A DNA stretch of 64,000 nt from assembly GCF_000315915.1 (NCBI RefSeq), contig NC_020191.1, positions 744,001 through 808,000 on the forward strand, in the 5' to 3' direction. The notes beneath the pieces are model-generated. The model searched no databases. It was not told where the DNA came from and saw only the letters and a program-made list of their open reading frames with translations. The position numbers were made by a program, and so were the translations under genes. How positions within the stretch are numbered: the first letter of the stretch is position 1; each line of letters opens with the position of its first letter. This DNA is from Henningerozyma blattae CBS 6284. Lineage: Eukaryota; Ascomycota; Saccharomycetes; Saccharomycetales; Saccharomycetaceae. Shown piece after piece: positions 49,638 through 59,291 of the stretch.

Positions 49638-50571
49638 ACTTTATCTTCAATAACAGTGTTAATTGTGAATCATACAAGGTGTTTTTCGTAAGTTCCAAGT
49701 TTATTCTCGTTTATCTAATCTGGAAAATCATTGATTTTCAAATATTCGGAGCTCCTTTTTATCTATAAAATAATGACGTTATCAGAATTAATGCAATCTT
49801 ACTTAAGCGAGTCATTATTGATTAAAATCAATAGTTCCAGAAACCTACTGTAAAGTATTGAAATTTTCAAATATTCTGATGATCACGCTATAGCATTGGA
49901 TCATAGAAGTAATAATTTATAAAAATATTAACATAAAATTTTATATTATGGATACTATCTTAGTATAAGCTTATGCATAATTATCTTCTTCGCTGTCTAT
50001 TTTTGTTATGCTACCTAGTTATTCACATATGCATGACAATCACTTGTAAGACCAATGTTGCTAGTTGTAAATGAAACAACTGAAGTGAATAACAGCTACA
50101 TGGTACTGATATAAGGAAGCTAATGAATTTAAAGTGAAGGCCAGGTTGTTGTACAAAAGTACATTCTAGAGAAAATCTGTTTGTAATTGTAGCTATTCCA
50201 ATAGGGACTGACAAAGAGGTAAAAGGCCATATTTAAATTCGAAGGAATTACAATTTGTAGCATATTGACCTTATTTATTAAGCATGCCAATTCAATCTTA
50301 GTTAGAAGCTTGTGATAGAGCCAAAGATAGTATTATAAAAATTATTAACATGAAAAAATGAGAATAAAGAGATATTATTAAAAGCTTAGAATGCTAATGG
50401 GGCCAATGCGTAGTAAATAGCGATTAAAATTTACTAATTTTTTGACCTTTGACCGTATTTAATCTGTATCAATAGTTTTCATTATTTATCTTGGCTTCTA
50501 GCCTAGATATATTAATTTTCAAATAGATTCTAATTTTTGGAAAAACATCACATATTATAGAGGTGGGAAAC
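49638..50571. other. ATG31 upstream region leading into LTR-rich DNA
   Basis: AT-rich and without credible genes. A 63-codon minus-strand frame at 50023-50214 is unremarkable. The last 170 bp probably belong to the degraded LTR whose 5' end lies at 50625, but the far boundary cannot be placed. Confidence 0.35.
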
Positions 50572-50625
50572 TGATAAAAATGTCTTTATGAAATAATTGG
50601 AAAATAATATAATTATTTTCCAGCA
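50572..50625 (-). repeat. 5' end of a TGCTGG-family LTR, minus strand
   Basis: Read on the minus strand this begins TGCTGGAAAATAATTATATT and stays alignable to the intact LTR at 52239 through AAAGAC and TTTTTATCA. The rest of the element (expected to about 50405) is too decayed to trace by eye. It shows that the family is repeated. Confidence 0.6.
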
Positions 50626-50739
50626 AAGATTATAACAATAAACTATAGTGAGTTACATAGAGTCACACATACATATTTTAGTCAAAACTATGAAAGTTTT
50701 TTACACTTGATTCTAATATCCCGTGACAAAATTATTTGA

Positions 50740-51071
50740 TGTCACATATTTATAATAAATTCCATTATTAATATATGGCAAAGTGATTTTTAAAGTCACA
50801 TGACTACGTTCCTTCAGATGAGATAAGATATACGATAGTATTTAAATACGAAGATGAAAAGTTTTCAATATGAGCAAGATATACCAAGAAAATAAAGTAG
50901 AAAGTAGTCAGCAAAGAGTGGTCTGGAAATCTAGAAACTAATATTATTATATATTATTCATCTATATAAATTACGTAACAAGCAATCCTATACAGTTCTT
51001 CAATTTAAAGAATTATCTGTTGTTATCACTCTGGAATTAGTACGAGTGAGTATCGAAGATAGAAAGCGTAA
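50740..51071 (+). mobile_element. Degraded LTR related to the 51449 element
   Basis: Starts TGTCACATATT, identical to the start of the LTR at 51449, and has similarly ordered blocks: a TCACATGACTACG segment where the other has a TCACGTGACGCG, then a TATA-like ATTTAAATACG, then an A-rich purine stretch. It abuts the next LTR directly. The 3' end is inferred from that junction, not from a matching terminus. A CCGTGACA just upstream (50721-50728) may be the end of a further copy. Confidence 0.5.
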
Positions 51072-51448
51072 TGTCACGTAGTGTGAGCTACGCTACTCAC
51101 TTGTATATCTAGAACACACGTGATAACAAAATGAAATCAACAAGTAGATGAACCATGAAGATTAATTCTATTTAAGAATCTAAAGCTAATAGAATAAACT
51201 AGAGGGCTAAGATAGAACAAAGAAATAAGGAACAGAAAACAAAAAGGACAGGATACAAAAAGATGGAAGTATATAGTGAACAAATCGGAACGTAATAATA
51301 TAATATTTTAATTACATAGACTCAAGTATATACTTGTATAGCTCAATGAACAGTTAGTATTAAACTAGCAGCAAAAAAGACATGCCACTGTGGGTATCAG
51401 AGATTAAAAATGTCACACGTAATAATTTCTGACCGACAACAAGCCAAA
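51072..51448 (+). mobile_element. Solo LTR, TGTCACGT family, plus strand
   Basis: Homologous to 11192-11527 in opposite orientation, with roughly 80% identity and shared internal blocks (for example AAACTAGCAGC). Starts TGTCACGTAGTGTGAGCTAC, longer at its 5' end than the other copy. It contains CACGTG at 51117-51122. The 3' end lies somewhere in 51410-51448, where the next LTR starts. No target duplication is seen. Confidence 0.68.
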
Positions 51449-51813
51449 TGTCACATATTCTAAGAATATATATCACGTAATTTCAAGGATTATTAATTAT
51501 GTATAGATTTATCAAGGTCAGACCCAAATCACGTGACGCGAAAACAAACATAGAACAAGAACTTGAGAATGTGAGTATAAAAAGGAACAATCTTACACGA
51601 AGAACAAATAAAGAAAGCTCAGAGCGAAGAAAGCAACGAACCAGTTGAGTTTCTAAGTCTAGAGAAATATATTAATATCTTAATTACCATACATAGTTAG
51701 ATAAATAGAGCCTTTATACCAAATATAATATAGTTAGAACTCCGACTTGCTGCAATAGAAGAAGAAGGAGGCATTTACAAGATCCATAGATTGGAATCAC
51801 AAAAATTGTGACA
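51449..51813 (+). mobile_element. 365-bp solo LTR with TGTCACA/TGTGACA ends
   Basis: The ends form a perfect 7-bp inverted repeat TGTCACA and TGTGACA. Inside are CACGTG (51530-51535) and a TATA box (GTATAAAAAGG near 51576), the order expected for a copia-type LTR promoter. Flanking 5-bp sequences differ (CCAAA and GTAGC), so a clean target duplication is lacking. The next 20 bp (51814-51833) are the exact inverse of the start of the upstream LTR at 51072-51091. Confidence 0.68.
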
Positions 51814-51861
51814 GTAGCTCACACTACGTGACATACCAAAAAAAATATTAAATTTGAAAAA

Positions 51862-51934
51862 TGATTCAACCGAGGATTGAACTCGGGATCTTCGCCGTGT
51901 AAAGGCGACGTCGTAACCACTGGACCATTGAACC
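51862..51934 (-). tRNA. tRNA-Val(UAC), copy 1
   Basis: A 73-nt minus-strand gene starting GGTTCAATGGTCCAGTGG and ending CTCGGTTGAATCA. The acceptor stem pairs in all seven positions (one G-U). The anticodon loop TTTACAC gives anticodon TAC. The T-loop is TTCAATC. A T-run follows as terminator. No intron. It resembles S. cerevisiae tRNA-Val(UAC). A Ty3-like LTR starts 15 bp upstream of its 5' end. Confidence 0.95.
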
Positions 51935-51949
51935 GCTGTTGAAATATGA

Positions 51950-52594
51950 TGTAATACGAGACTGATAGGACAAGGATGATATTTCAGAGTTCGGATGGTA
52001 ATGAGATCAGTAGTTACAGGTTGTATTATACAAGATTATTGTATCTCCCCTTGGTCCTTCTCTATATATTATATAATAGTATATTGATATATACATGCTC
52101 CTTGTATACTTCTTTAGAGCTGGACAGTTCTGGGTGCATAGTTACAAGATGCGGTACACTCATTGAAACCTGGGTGTCATTCTTACTGATAGGTGTCCGA
52201 GATGAACCAGAAGTAGGTACAGATTCAGTGGTTACAGTTGCTGGAATATGATTATATTATTTTCTATTAAGTGGTAAAAGACTTTTTATCACGTGACTTT
52301 TTTATTTAAAATGTGTTTTTCTTATTATATCGAAAAACACTATTTAAGAAATATATTCATTTTAGTTATAGTATTTACTATATATTCCTAAATAAAGTAA
52401 TCATCTTTACATCTTAAACACTGTATAGCAATGTCTAACTCTCTTTAATCCCAGTAACAGTTGATGTTCCACGCCTGCTGAATAGTTGTTTCTCAGCTGT
52501 GGTCAGCTGATCTGTTCTCTTTCGAGGCTTCTCTTGTACTGATTTCTTGTAAGTATTACGTGAAAGGCGACGGCGCTTAGACGGTTTTACAACA
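51950..52594 (-). mobile_element. 422-bp Ty3-like solo LTR, copy 2, interrupted
   Basis: The same LTR as 12077-12498 with about 95% identity, interrupted at 52239 by another LTR. Without the insert and its 5-bp duplication it is exactly 422 bp. On the minus strand it begins TGTTGTAAAACCGTC. Its near edge lies 15 bp from the mature 5' end of tRNA-Val, the Ty3 integration position. No matching 5-bp flanks remain (TATGA and AAATA). Frames seen across it are not genes. Confidence 0.88.
52239..52456 (+). mobile_element. Nested 218-bp solo LTR, TGCTGG family
   Basis: Starts TGCTGGAATATG and ends CCAGTA, imperfect 6-bp inverted ends (a CCAGCA end would be perfect). It is flanked by an exact 5-bp target duplication ACAGT (52234-52238 and 52457-52461), and removing it plus one ACAGT restores the uninterrupted sequence of the copy at 12077. 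The TGCTGGAATA start resembles the TGTTGGAATA start of Ty1/Ty2 delta LTRs. It carries CACGTG at 52290-52295. Related 5' ends are at 50625 and 53194 on the minus strand. Confidence 0.9.
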
Positions 52595-54649
52595 AAATAT
52601 ACTAAATATTCTATTGATTTTGTAGCCAGATATACAATAATCATTATTGAATCATTACTGCTTTTACTAGTATACACCTAGATATATTTTCTTAAATTTA
52701 AAATAGTATTTTGTAACATATTATTTTAGTGAAGGTAACAAATGATACAATATATTATTTAAGCAGCAAGATAATAAAAATTAACTGTATATATAATGTA
52801 AAAGAGAAGAAATCATTTTACATTTATTAAGTCATTGTTCTAATGCATACCCCTCTAGAATACTAGGTATAATAAATACTAATAAATAATTTATTTAACT
52901 GATTAATCTACTGGAATTGAAGAGACTCCGACATTATTAAATAATGAATTTTGATGTAATTTTAGATTATTTCTTTTACATACTCTATAAACATATATAA
53001 TTATTTACAAAATATACTCTTTATATAGTAAGCTAAAACAAGCTCCATTGATAAATGTTCTTTAACTCTAAAGAACATTTCCCTTATCTAACTAATACCT
53101 TAATTATGAACCAAACTAGGCATGCGAAAATTAAGCACTTGGTAAAAATGTTTTTTTGAGTAAAAAAAGAAAATAATCATATTATTTTCCAGCATATCTT
53201 AAGGGATTAAGTTACTTTATATTACCAGGCAATTTGCTTACTTTGTGACACTAAATCTCAACTCTGTTGGAAATAATGATAGTAATATTACTCTTTATTA
53301 AAAAACTTAAAGTTTTAAAACTTATTAAACAAATATTTGGATCCATGTAGGAAACTTCCAAATTTTGAAACTTAAATTAGAAGAACTTGTGTTAAAAGGT
53401 CATAACAGTAAAACAAAATCTTTAGCATAATATATCTACTTCTATATTATTTTTGCACAAGTAAATACCGGACAAAGAGAGTAAAAGTGAGGTAAATTTG
53501 ATTATTAAACTAATCCAAGAAAATTGTTATCTTCAAAAAAGCTTGTTTTAAAATAGATAACAAATACCTGCTTCAGTCTGAACATTCATCAAAAATTAGG
53601 CTATTAAAATATGAGTAAAAGTTCCCTTTCATAAAATTCTGTAATAGTAGTAATATTCGTACTAAATATCTACAAAACAAAAAAACAAACAAACAGTGAG
53701 TATATCTAGTTTAAATTAAGTATAAAATACTATATATTTTCATTACTTTTATTTACTTCCCATAGTCTTGGGATTATTGCTTTAACTTAATAACTACACG
53801 AGCATATTTAGCTCCATTTTTTCTAACCGTACATCATACAAAAAATATTAAGTTTCCAGGATCAAAAGTAAAATGAAACCTCAACATTTAGGTTTTTGTC
53901 AAAGGTGCTATAATAATTAAGGAAAAGCTTTATGTAACAAGAGCTAACCTTAGCTTAAAAAAAATTATTTTTTTTGGGCTAAATATACTACCATTTTTAT
54001 TAGAAAATACATTAAATACTCAACTAAAATCACTTACAATTGTAGGTTCTCAGTATATTGATAATCTGCTTAGGTCATATATTTCAAAAAGTTCAGATGA
54101 ATTAATATACCTCAAGAAATCATTACATATAATATAAAAAAACCCAAGAATATAATCTAATTCATACTTATTGAGTCAATAAGAACCCATCCCTTTTTCA
54201 TTAAATTTATACTTTATAGAGACTACCACATGCACTGGACAAATCATTTATCGGAAGAAATGAAATTGAAAATACATATATACACGTATATAACTGCATA
54301 CCTATCCAAGAGGGTATCGAGTTTCTTTTATCTTGGGAAAATTAGAAGAACTTATTCCTATATAAATGCCATATAAAGAATAAAATTTTTTAATTTTAGA
54401 CAAAAATAATGAACCATATAAGAAAGTTAATGCATATATGTGTAGCAATACAATATTATAAAAAACCTGACTGCTATTTTTTAGATTGATTAATGCCAAT
54501 TTCCCAGATTGAAAAAAATAAAATAAAACATTATTATGTGTTGTCTATAATAATTCTTGCTAATTCAATATCACAATTACGTTGTCTGAAAGTATATGAA
54601 CCCACCCTTTCGTATTAAATGATATTAAGCTGAAAATTTTCAAAAAAAG
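52595..54649. other. Gene-free AT-rich spacer between LTR and second tRNA-Val
   Basis: Two kilobases with no credible gene. The only recognised element is the LTR end at 53139-53194. The rest is very AT-rich sequence with A/T runs and no repeats I could match elsewhere in the window. Confidence 0.4.
53139..53194 (-). repeat. 5' end of a TGCTGG-family LTR, minus strand
   Basis: On the minus strand it begins TGCTGGAAAATAATATGATT, followed by TTTTC and a CATTTTTACCA segment that aligns with the intact copy at 52239. The other end, expected near 52975, was not resolved. Confidence 0.55.
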
Positions 54650-54722
54650 TGAACCAACCGAGGTTTGAACTCGGGATCTTCGCCGTGTAAAGGCGACGTC
54701 GTAACCACTGGACCATTGGATC
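54650..54722 (-). tRNA. tRNA-Val(UAC), copy 2
   Basis: A 73-nt minus-strand gene starting GATCCAATGGTCCAGTGG and ending CTCGGTTGGTTCA. The D arm, anticodon arm (anticodon TAC) and variable region equal copy 1; changes are confined to the acceptor stem and one T-loop base. Position 3-70 is a U-U mismatch in the acceptor stem, unlike copy 1. A T-run terminator follows. No LTR lies in its first 350 bp upstream. Confidence 0.9.
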
Positions 54723-55080
54723 TTTAATCTGTTGAAAATCAATTATCTGAGAACACAAGATAAACATTAGTAAATATCCAGATTTGGCAAAAATTTCTTG
54801 GAAAATTTTTCTAAATCTTCGCTTATGGACAAGAATGCTTGAAACTTTTGGTGATTTGGAATAGAAAGCGCTTTACATAGAATGGAAACAAGAAAATAAT
54901 AGACAAACGATGGTTGAGAAATGACAATGTTCAACAACAGCCAGGGTTTCGGTGACTACATTGTGCATAGCTTATTATAGAGATATAATAAAATTGGCTT
55001 TATTAAACGGCATTTTAAGCGATATTCTGTGTTAATAATACCAATACATTTCATTATTTATAGTATTCAACCGACTAAAT
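54723..55080 (+). other. SES1 upstream region
   Basis: A 358-bp spacer between tRNA-Val copy 2 and SES1 with no other gene. It contains a symmetric GGAAAATTTTTC stretch near 54798 resembling an RRPE core, but no adjoining PAC element. Confidence 0.35.
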
Positions 55081-56457
55081 ATGTTAGACGTTAACCAATT
55101 TATTGTTGAAAAGGGTGGTAACCCAGATTTAATCAAGAAATCTCAAAAAGCTAGATATGCTAGTGTTGAATTAGTCGATGAAATCATTGCTGACTATAAA
55201 GATTGGGTCAAGACTAGATTCGAATTAGATGAAATCAACAAATCCTTAAATAAATTACAAAAGGAAATTGGTTTAAAATTCAAAGCCAAGGAAGATGCTA
55301 AACCATTATTAGCTGAAAAAGATAAATTAACTGCCGAAAAGAAGATTTTGACTGAAAAAGAACAAAAGGAAGACAAAGATTTGAAGAATAAGGTCAACTT
55401 GGTTGGTAACATTGTTCACCCATCTGTCGTTGTCTCAAACGATGAAGAAAATAATGAATTGGTTCGTACTTGGAAACCAAAGGATTTACCAGAAGTTGGC
55501 CCTGTTGCTTCTTGTACTGGTAAGCCAGCTCAATTGTCTCACCATGAAATTTTATTAAGATTAGACGGTTATGATCCAGAACGTGGTGTTAAAATTTCTG
55601 GTCACAGAGGTTTCTTCTTCAGAAACTATGGTGTTTTCTTAAACCAAGCTTTAATTAATTATGGTTTATCCTTCTTAGCTAAGAAGGGTTACATCCCATT
55701 ACAAGCTCCTGTTATGATGAACAAGGAAGTTATGGCCCAAACAGCCCAATTATCACAATTCGATGAAGAATTATATAAAGTCATTGATGGTGAAGATGAA
55801 AAATATTTAATTGCTACATCCGAACAACCAATTTCTGCTTATCACAGCGGTGAATGGTTCGAAAAGCCACAAGAACAATTACCAATTAAATATGTTGGTT
55901 ACTCCTCTTGTTTCCGTAGAGAAGCTGGTTCTCATGGTAAGGATGCCTGGGGTGTTTTCAGAGTTCATGCTTTTGAAAAGATCGAACAATTCGTTTTAAC
56001 TGAACCAGAAAAGTCTTGGGAAGCTTTTGACATGATGATTGCCAACTCCGAAGAATTTTACCAAACCTTAGGGTTACCATACCGTATTGTTGGCATCGTC
56101 TCTGGTGAATTAAATAATGCCGCTGCTAAAAAGTATGATTTAGAAGCTTGGTTCCCATACCAAAAGGAATACAAAGAATTAGTTTCTTGTTCTAACTGTA
56201 CTGATTACCAATCCAGAAACTTGGAAATTAGATGTGGTATTAAGAAGATGGGTGACAGAGAAAAGAAATACGTCCACTGTCTAAACTCTACTTTAGCTGC
56301 AACTGAAAGAGCCTTATGTTGTGTCTTGGAAAATTATCAAACTGAAGACGGTTTAATTGTTCCAGAAGTCTTAAGAAAGTATATTCCAGGTGAACCAGAA
56401 TTCTTACCTTACGTTAAGGAATTACCAAAGAATTCTACTTCTAACAAGAAGAAATAA
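55081..56457 (+). CDS. SES1: Cytosolic seryl-tRNA synthetase
   Basis: A 458-residue class II synthetase (S. cerevisiae Ses1 is 462 aa) that charges tRNA-Ser. The N-terminal long coiled-coil arm (about residues 40-105), which grips the variable arm of tRNA-Ser, is rich in Lys, Glu and Leu. The catalytic core has class II motif 2 (CFRREAGSHGKDAWGVFRVH) and a motif 3 region (CLNSTLAATERALCCVLEN). The C-terminal KNSTSNKKK tail resembles the basic yeast extension. Codon bias is strong. The gene follows ATG31 as in S. cerevisiae, with tRNA and LTR DNA inserted between. Confidence 0.98.
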   Translation: MLDVNQFIVEKGGNPDLIKKSQKARYASVELVDEIIADYKDWVKTRFELDEINKSLNKLQKEIGLKFKAKEDAKPLLAEKDKLTAEKKILTEKEQKEDKDLKNKVNLVGNIVHPSVVVSNDEENNELVRTWKPKDLPEVGPVASCTGKPAQLSHHEILLRLDGYDPERGVKISGHRGFFFRNYGVFLNQALINYGLSFLAKKGYIPLQAPVMMNKEVMAQTAQLSQFDEELYKVIDGEDEKYLIATSEQPISAYHSGEWFEKPQEQLPIKYVGYSSCFRREAGSHGKDAWGVFRVHAFEKIEQFVLTEPEKSWEAFDMMIANSEEFYQTLGLPYRIVGIVSGELNNAAAKKYDLEAWFPYQKEYKELVSCSNCTDYQSRNLEIRCGIKKMGDREKKYVHCLNSTLAATERALCCVLENYQTEDGLIVPEVLRKYIPGEPEFLPYVKELPKNSTSNKKK

Positions 56458-56681
56458 GTAACCAATATTAACTGCTTTATCTTGAAGTACTTACTAACTA
56501 TTTAAATTTACTCGTACTGTTTTCAACTTAGTATGCAAGCCATACTATTACAATTTAATATATAGCTGTGTACTTTTCCACGATCTATTCTATACTATAA
56601 TATTATATAATGTAATATGATAAATGATTGAATTTCCTAGGCTTCAATACAGGTAGTGAGAAATTTTTTTTTGAACTAACT

Positions 56682-59291
56682 TTATTTTGCATTTGAAATA
56701 ACACTACCAGATTCAAAATCACTATTCTTTCCACTGCCCTCAAAAGAATTACATGGTGAATTGTCATGGACATCATAATGTGTTATTTTAAACACTTTCT
56801 TTTGTTCTCCCTTATCTTTTATATTTTTGATAGTCATGTCACTCACAATATCAAATTCTCTAAAAGAACTCACTTGTGATATTTTTGTCGAATTGTAATT
56901 GGAACTCTGCCATATATTTGGTTTGAAATTTTTTTTGAGACTTTCAAATAAGCTCTTAGATACAATCTTATCTAATTTTTTATTAGTCAACTTGTTAACA
57001 TATGCATTTTTTATCTGCGATCTTGATTTATCATATTTAAAATTCCTTAGGAAGATCTTATAATTAGAAATATTTCTTCTTTGAGGGGAAAGCTTTGAGG
57101 TGTCAGCAAAAGGTAGTTCAAATATTTTACGTGACCTTTTAGCGGCTTTTAATTCAAAAGCTTCTCCTTCCTTGTATGGAGGGCTAAACACCCAAGAATA
57201 ATCTGATATATTATATGATTGATAACTTGTGGGAGAAATAGAATTAAAGTTTGAATCGTGAATTCCACCCTGGTTCAATTCTGGAATCCCTGTATGCGCT
57301 ATTTCGTTGCTAGAATCATTACTGTTTGGAGAGGTTTGTCGCCTAGGTAATCTAAAAACAAAATCATATCCGGTACTTGAACTTTCAAATAAATTCAATC
57401 TTACATTATTTTCTGTTGTTGATGTTTGGATATTTGACCCATAAAGTGTAATATAGTTTGGCGGAACTTTTATTTCTGTACAATTATCAAATTCTGTATA
57501 ATATTGTGCACCAACATTTTGGATATTGTTACACTCACATGGCAAAACATTGGGGTTAGTTACCGGATTTGTGTCATCTTGAACAAACTCTTCATCATAA
57601 ATAGGATCTTCTTCATCTGCTTGCAAGATATAGTTATTTATATATTCTAATTTATTAACAGCAAGTATATCACAGTCTCTTCTTACAGAATTAGTATTCA
57701 ATCGTTCTTCATCAGAGAGCTTTAGTTTAGAAAGTGTATCTGTTAACATTGTTAATTCTAGTTCTTCTCTCGTGTAACTATCGACTGTATTCGTACTCTC
57801 TTTGTCACTGCTCGATTTATTTTCAGATTCACTGGAACCAGGCTCACTTTGAATATAAGGTATATCTGAAGTACCTTTTGGATCAGTATCCCTATTGAGG
57901 GTATTTCTGTTCAAGTAGGAGCTAATACCTGGTGGAAGAATCCTTTCTATTTCATCAGTGTTTATATCATTTTCATTTTTGTTGAATTTTAAATCGATGT
58001 TACTACTGATTGATATTTGAACATTACTTTTTAACTTTCGTACATTGTCATTTTGTTTAGTATCAGAAAGGTTACCATTAGATGTATAGGTTGGTAATTC
58101 CAATTCCAATGTACAAGAAAACTTTTCAGCATCTGAATTTTTTTGAGATAATATCTTGTTAAAATCAACAATGCTAGTTTTACGATACCTTTGCGAAGTT
58201 TTACTTAAAGATGGTATACTATCAATTTCTTTATGGCTTCTATGTGTCATACATTCAACATCAAGTTGACCGACATTTCCGTCTTCATGAGCATTATTAC
58301 TATCTTCTGATGATAATTTTAGACTTTTTAGTATTTTTACAATCTCCAAATTGGAATCATATGATTTTGAATCTACTAATTTTGAACTGGTATTTGTATT
58401 TGAAGGAGTGACTTCTTCATAATAGTTGTTTATTTCAGTTTTATTGTTCATGATACAATTATACAATGCAGATATTTGACTTGAATCAGGCTTATACATA
58501 TCCTCATTTTGAAAACTTCCAGGTCTATCACCATCACCATCCTCGTAGTATTCATCGTCATCACCATAGTTAACTCCAATGGGTTCTTCTAGGTTTTCTA
58601 CTTTTGCTTCAAGATCTCTATTTAAAGTGGATCTATTCCTATTACTACTCCAGGCATTAAAACTATCATAATTGTTACTTCTATATCGTGCTGAATTGGA
58701 TTCAAGGCTACTACAGGGATTTATTGAGGCTGATATTATTCCAGGACTAAGTAGTGAGCCTGAAAGAATCCTTGGGCTTATTAATGTCCCTGATGGGGAT
58801 CTTTTAACCGGTAAAATTGAGGAATTATTTGAAACAGACCTGTACAATTGTTTTTTTATCAACTTATCATTCGTATTAATTTTATTAATTCCATTTTGTC
58901 TTGCTTTATTAACTAATATGCTTTTGAAATAATTTTTAAACCTACGTAGTTTCCCTGGAGATTTTGTTTTAATAGTATCATCAATAATTTTGTTGCAGAA
59001 TACGTTATCCCTATTATTAGCACCAACCCACGAATTGTCCACTTCTAAATTTTCGGTGATCGGATTAAGTTGATTGTATGTAAAACTTCCCTTTGCATTG
59101 TCGTCAAAATGATCTGTTTTATTATCAATTTCTTCTTCCTCTGTAGTTCGATTTGTAGCATTTCTATTTAAAATATTCTCTCTTGAGTCTGATTCCCCAT
59201 ATCTACTATTTTTGCTGGTACTATTATTATACGTACCAATTGACTTTAAAGATGACTGTCTATCTTTCTTGGACTTCTCATCATTTGACAT
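56682..59291 (-). CDS. GIP1: Probable Gip1, PP1-targeting subunit for sporulation
   Basis: An 869-residue, low-complexity protein rich in Asn, Ser, Asp and Glu, without a domain that I can name. The call rests mainly on synteny: minus strand, between SES1 and RPS11, downstream of TCM62 and ATG31, where S. cerevisiae track YBR045C is GIP1 (639 aa), the meiosis-specific partner of protein phosphatase Glc7. Features include a basic block RRFKNYFKSILVNKARQ near residue 116, a repeated motif SLKLSSEDS and SKLKLSDEE, and a better-ordered C-terminal third with FVFRLPRRQTSP, KIFLRNFKYDKSR and FKPNIW. I saw no unambiguous RVxF docking motif. Another rapidly evolving gene cannot be excluded. Confidence 0.57.
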   Translation of the reverse strand: MSNDEKSKKDRQSSLKSIGTYNNSTSKNSRYGESDSRENILNRNATNRTTEEEEIDNKTDHFDDNAKGSFTYNQLNPITENLEVDNSWVGANNRDNVFCNKIIDDTIKTKSPGKLRRFKNYFKSILVNKARQNGINKINTNDKLIKKQLYRSVSNNSSILPVKRSPSGTLISPRILSGSLLSPGIISASINPCSSLESNSARYRSNNYDSFNAWSSNRNRSTLNRDLEAKVENLEEPIGVNYGDDDEYYEDGDGDRPGSFQNEDMYKPDSSQISALYNCIMNNKTEINNYYEEVTPSNTNTSSKLVDSKSYDSNLEIVKILKSLKLSSEDSNNAHEDGNVGQLDVECMTHRSHKEIDSIPSLSKTSQRYRKTSIVDFNKILSQKNSDAEKFSCTLELELPTYTSNGNLSDTKQNDNVRKLKSNVQISISSNIDLKFNKNENDINTDEIERILPPGISSYLNRNTLNRDTDPKGTSDIPYIQSEPGSSESENKSSSDKESTNTVDSYTREELELTMLTDTLSKLKLSDEERLNTNSVRRDCDILAVNKLEYINNYILQADEEDPIYDEEFVQDDTNPVTNPNVLPCECNNIQNVGAQYYTEFDNCTEIKVPPNYITLYGSNIQTSTTENNVRLNLFESSSTGYDFVFRLPRRQTSPNSNDSSNEIAHTGIPELNQGGIHDSNFNSISPTSYQSYNISDYSWVFSPPYKEGEAFELKAAKRSRKIFELPFADTSKLSPQRRNISNYKIFLRNFKYDKSRSQIKNAYVNKLTNKKLDKIVSKSLFESLKKNFKPNIWQSSNYNSTKISQVSSFREFDIVSDMTIKNIKDKGEQKKVFKITHYDVHDNSPCNSFEGSGKNSDFESGSVISNAK

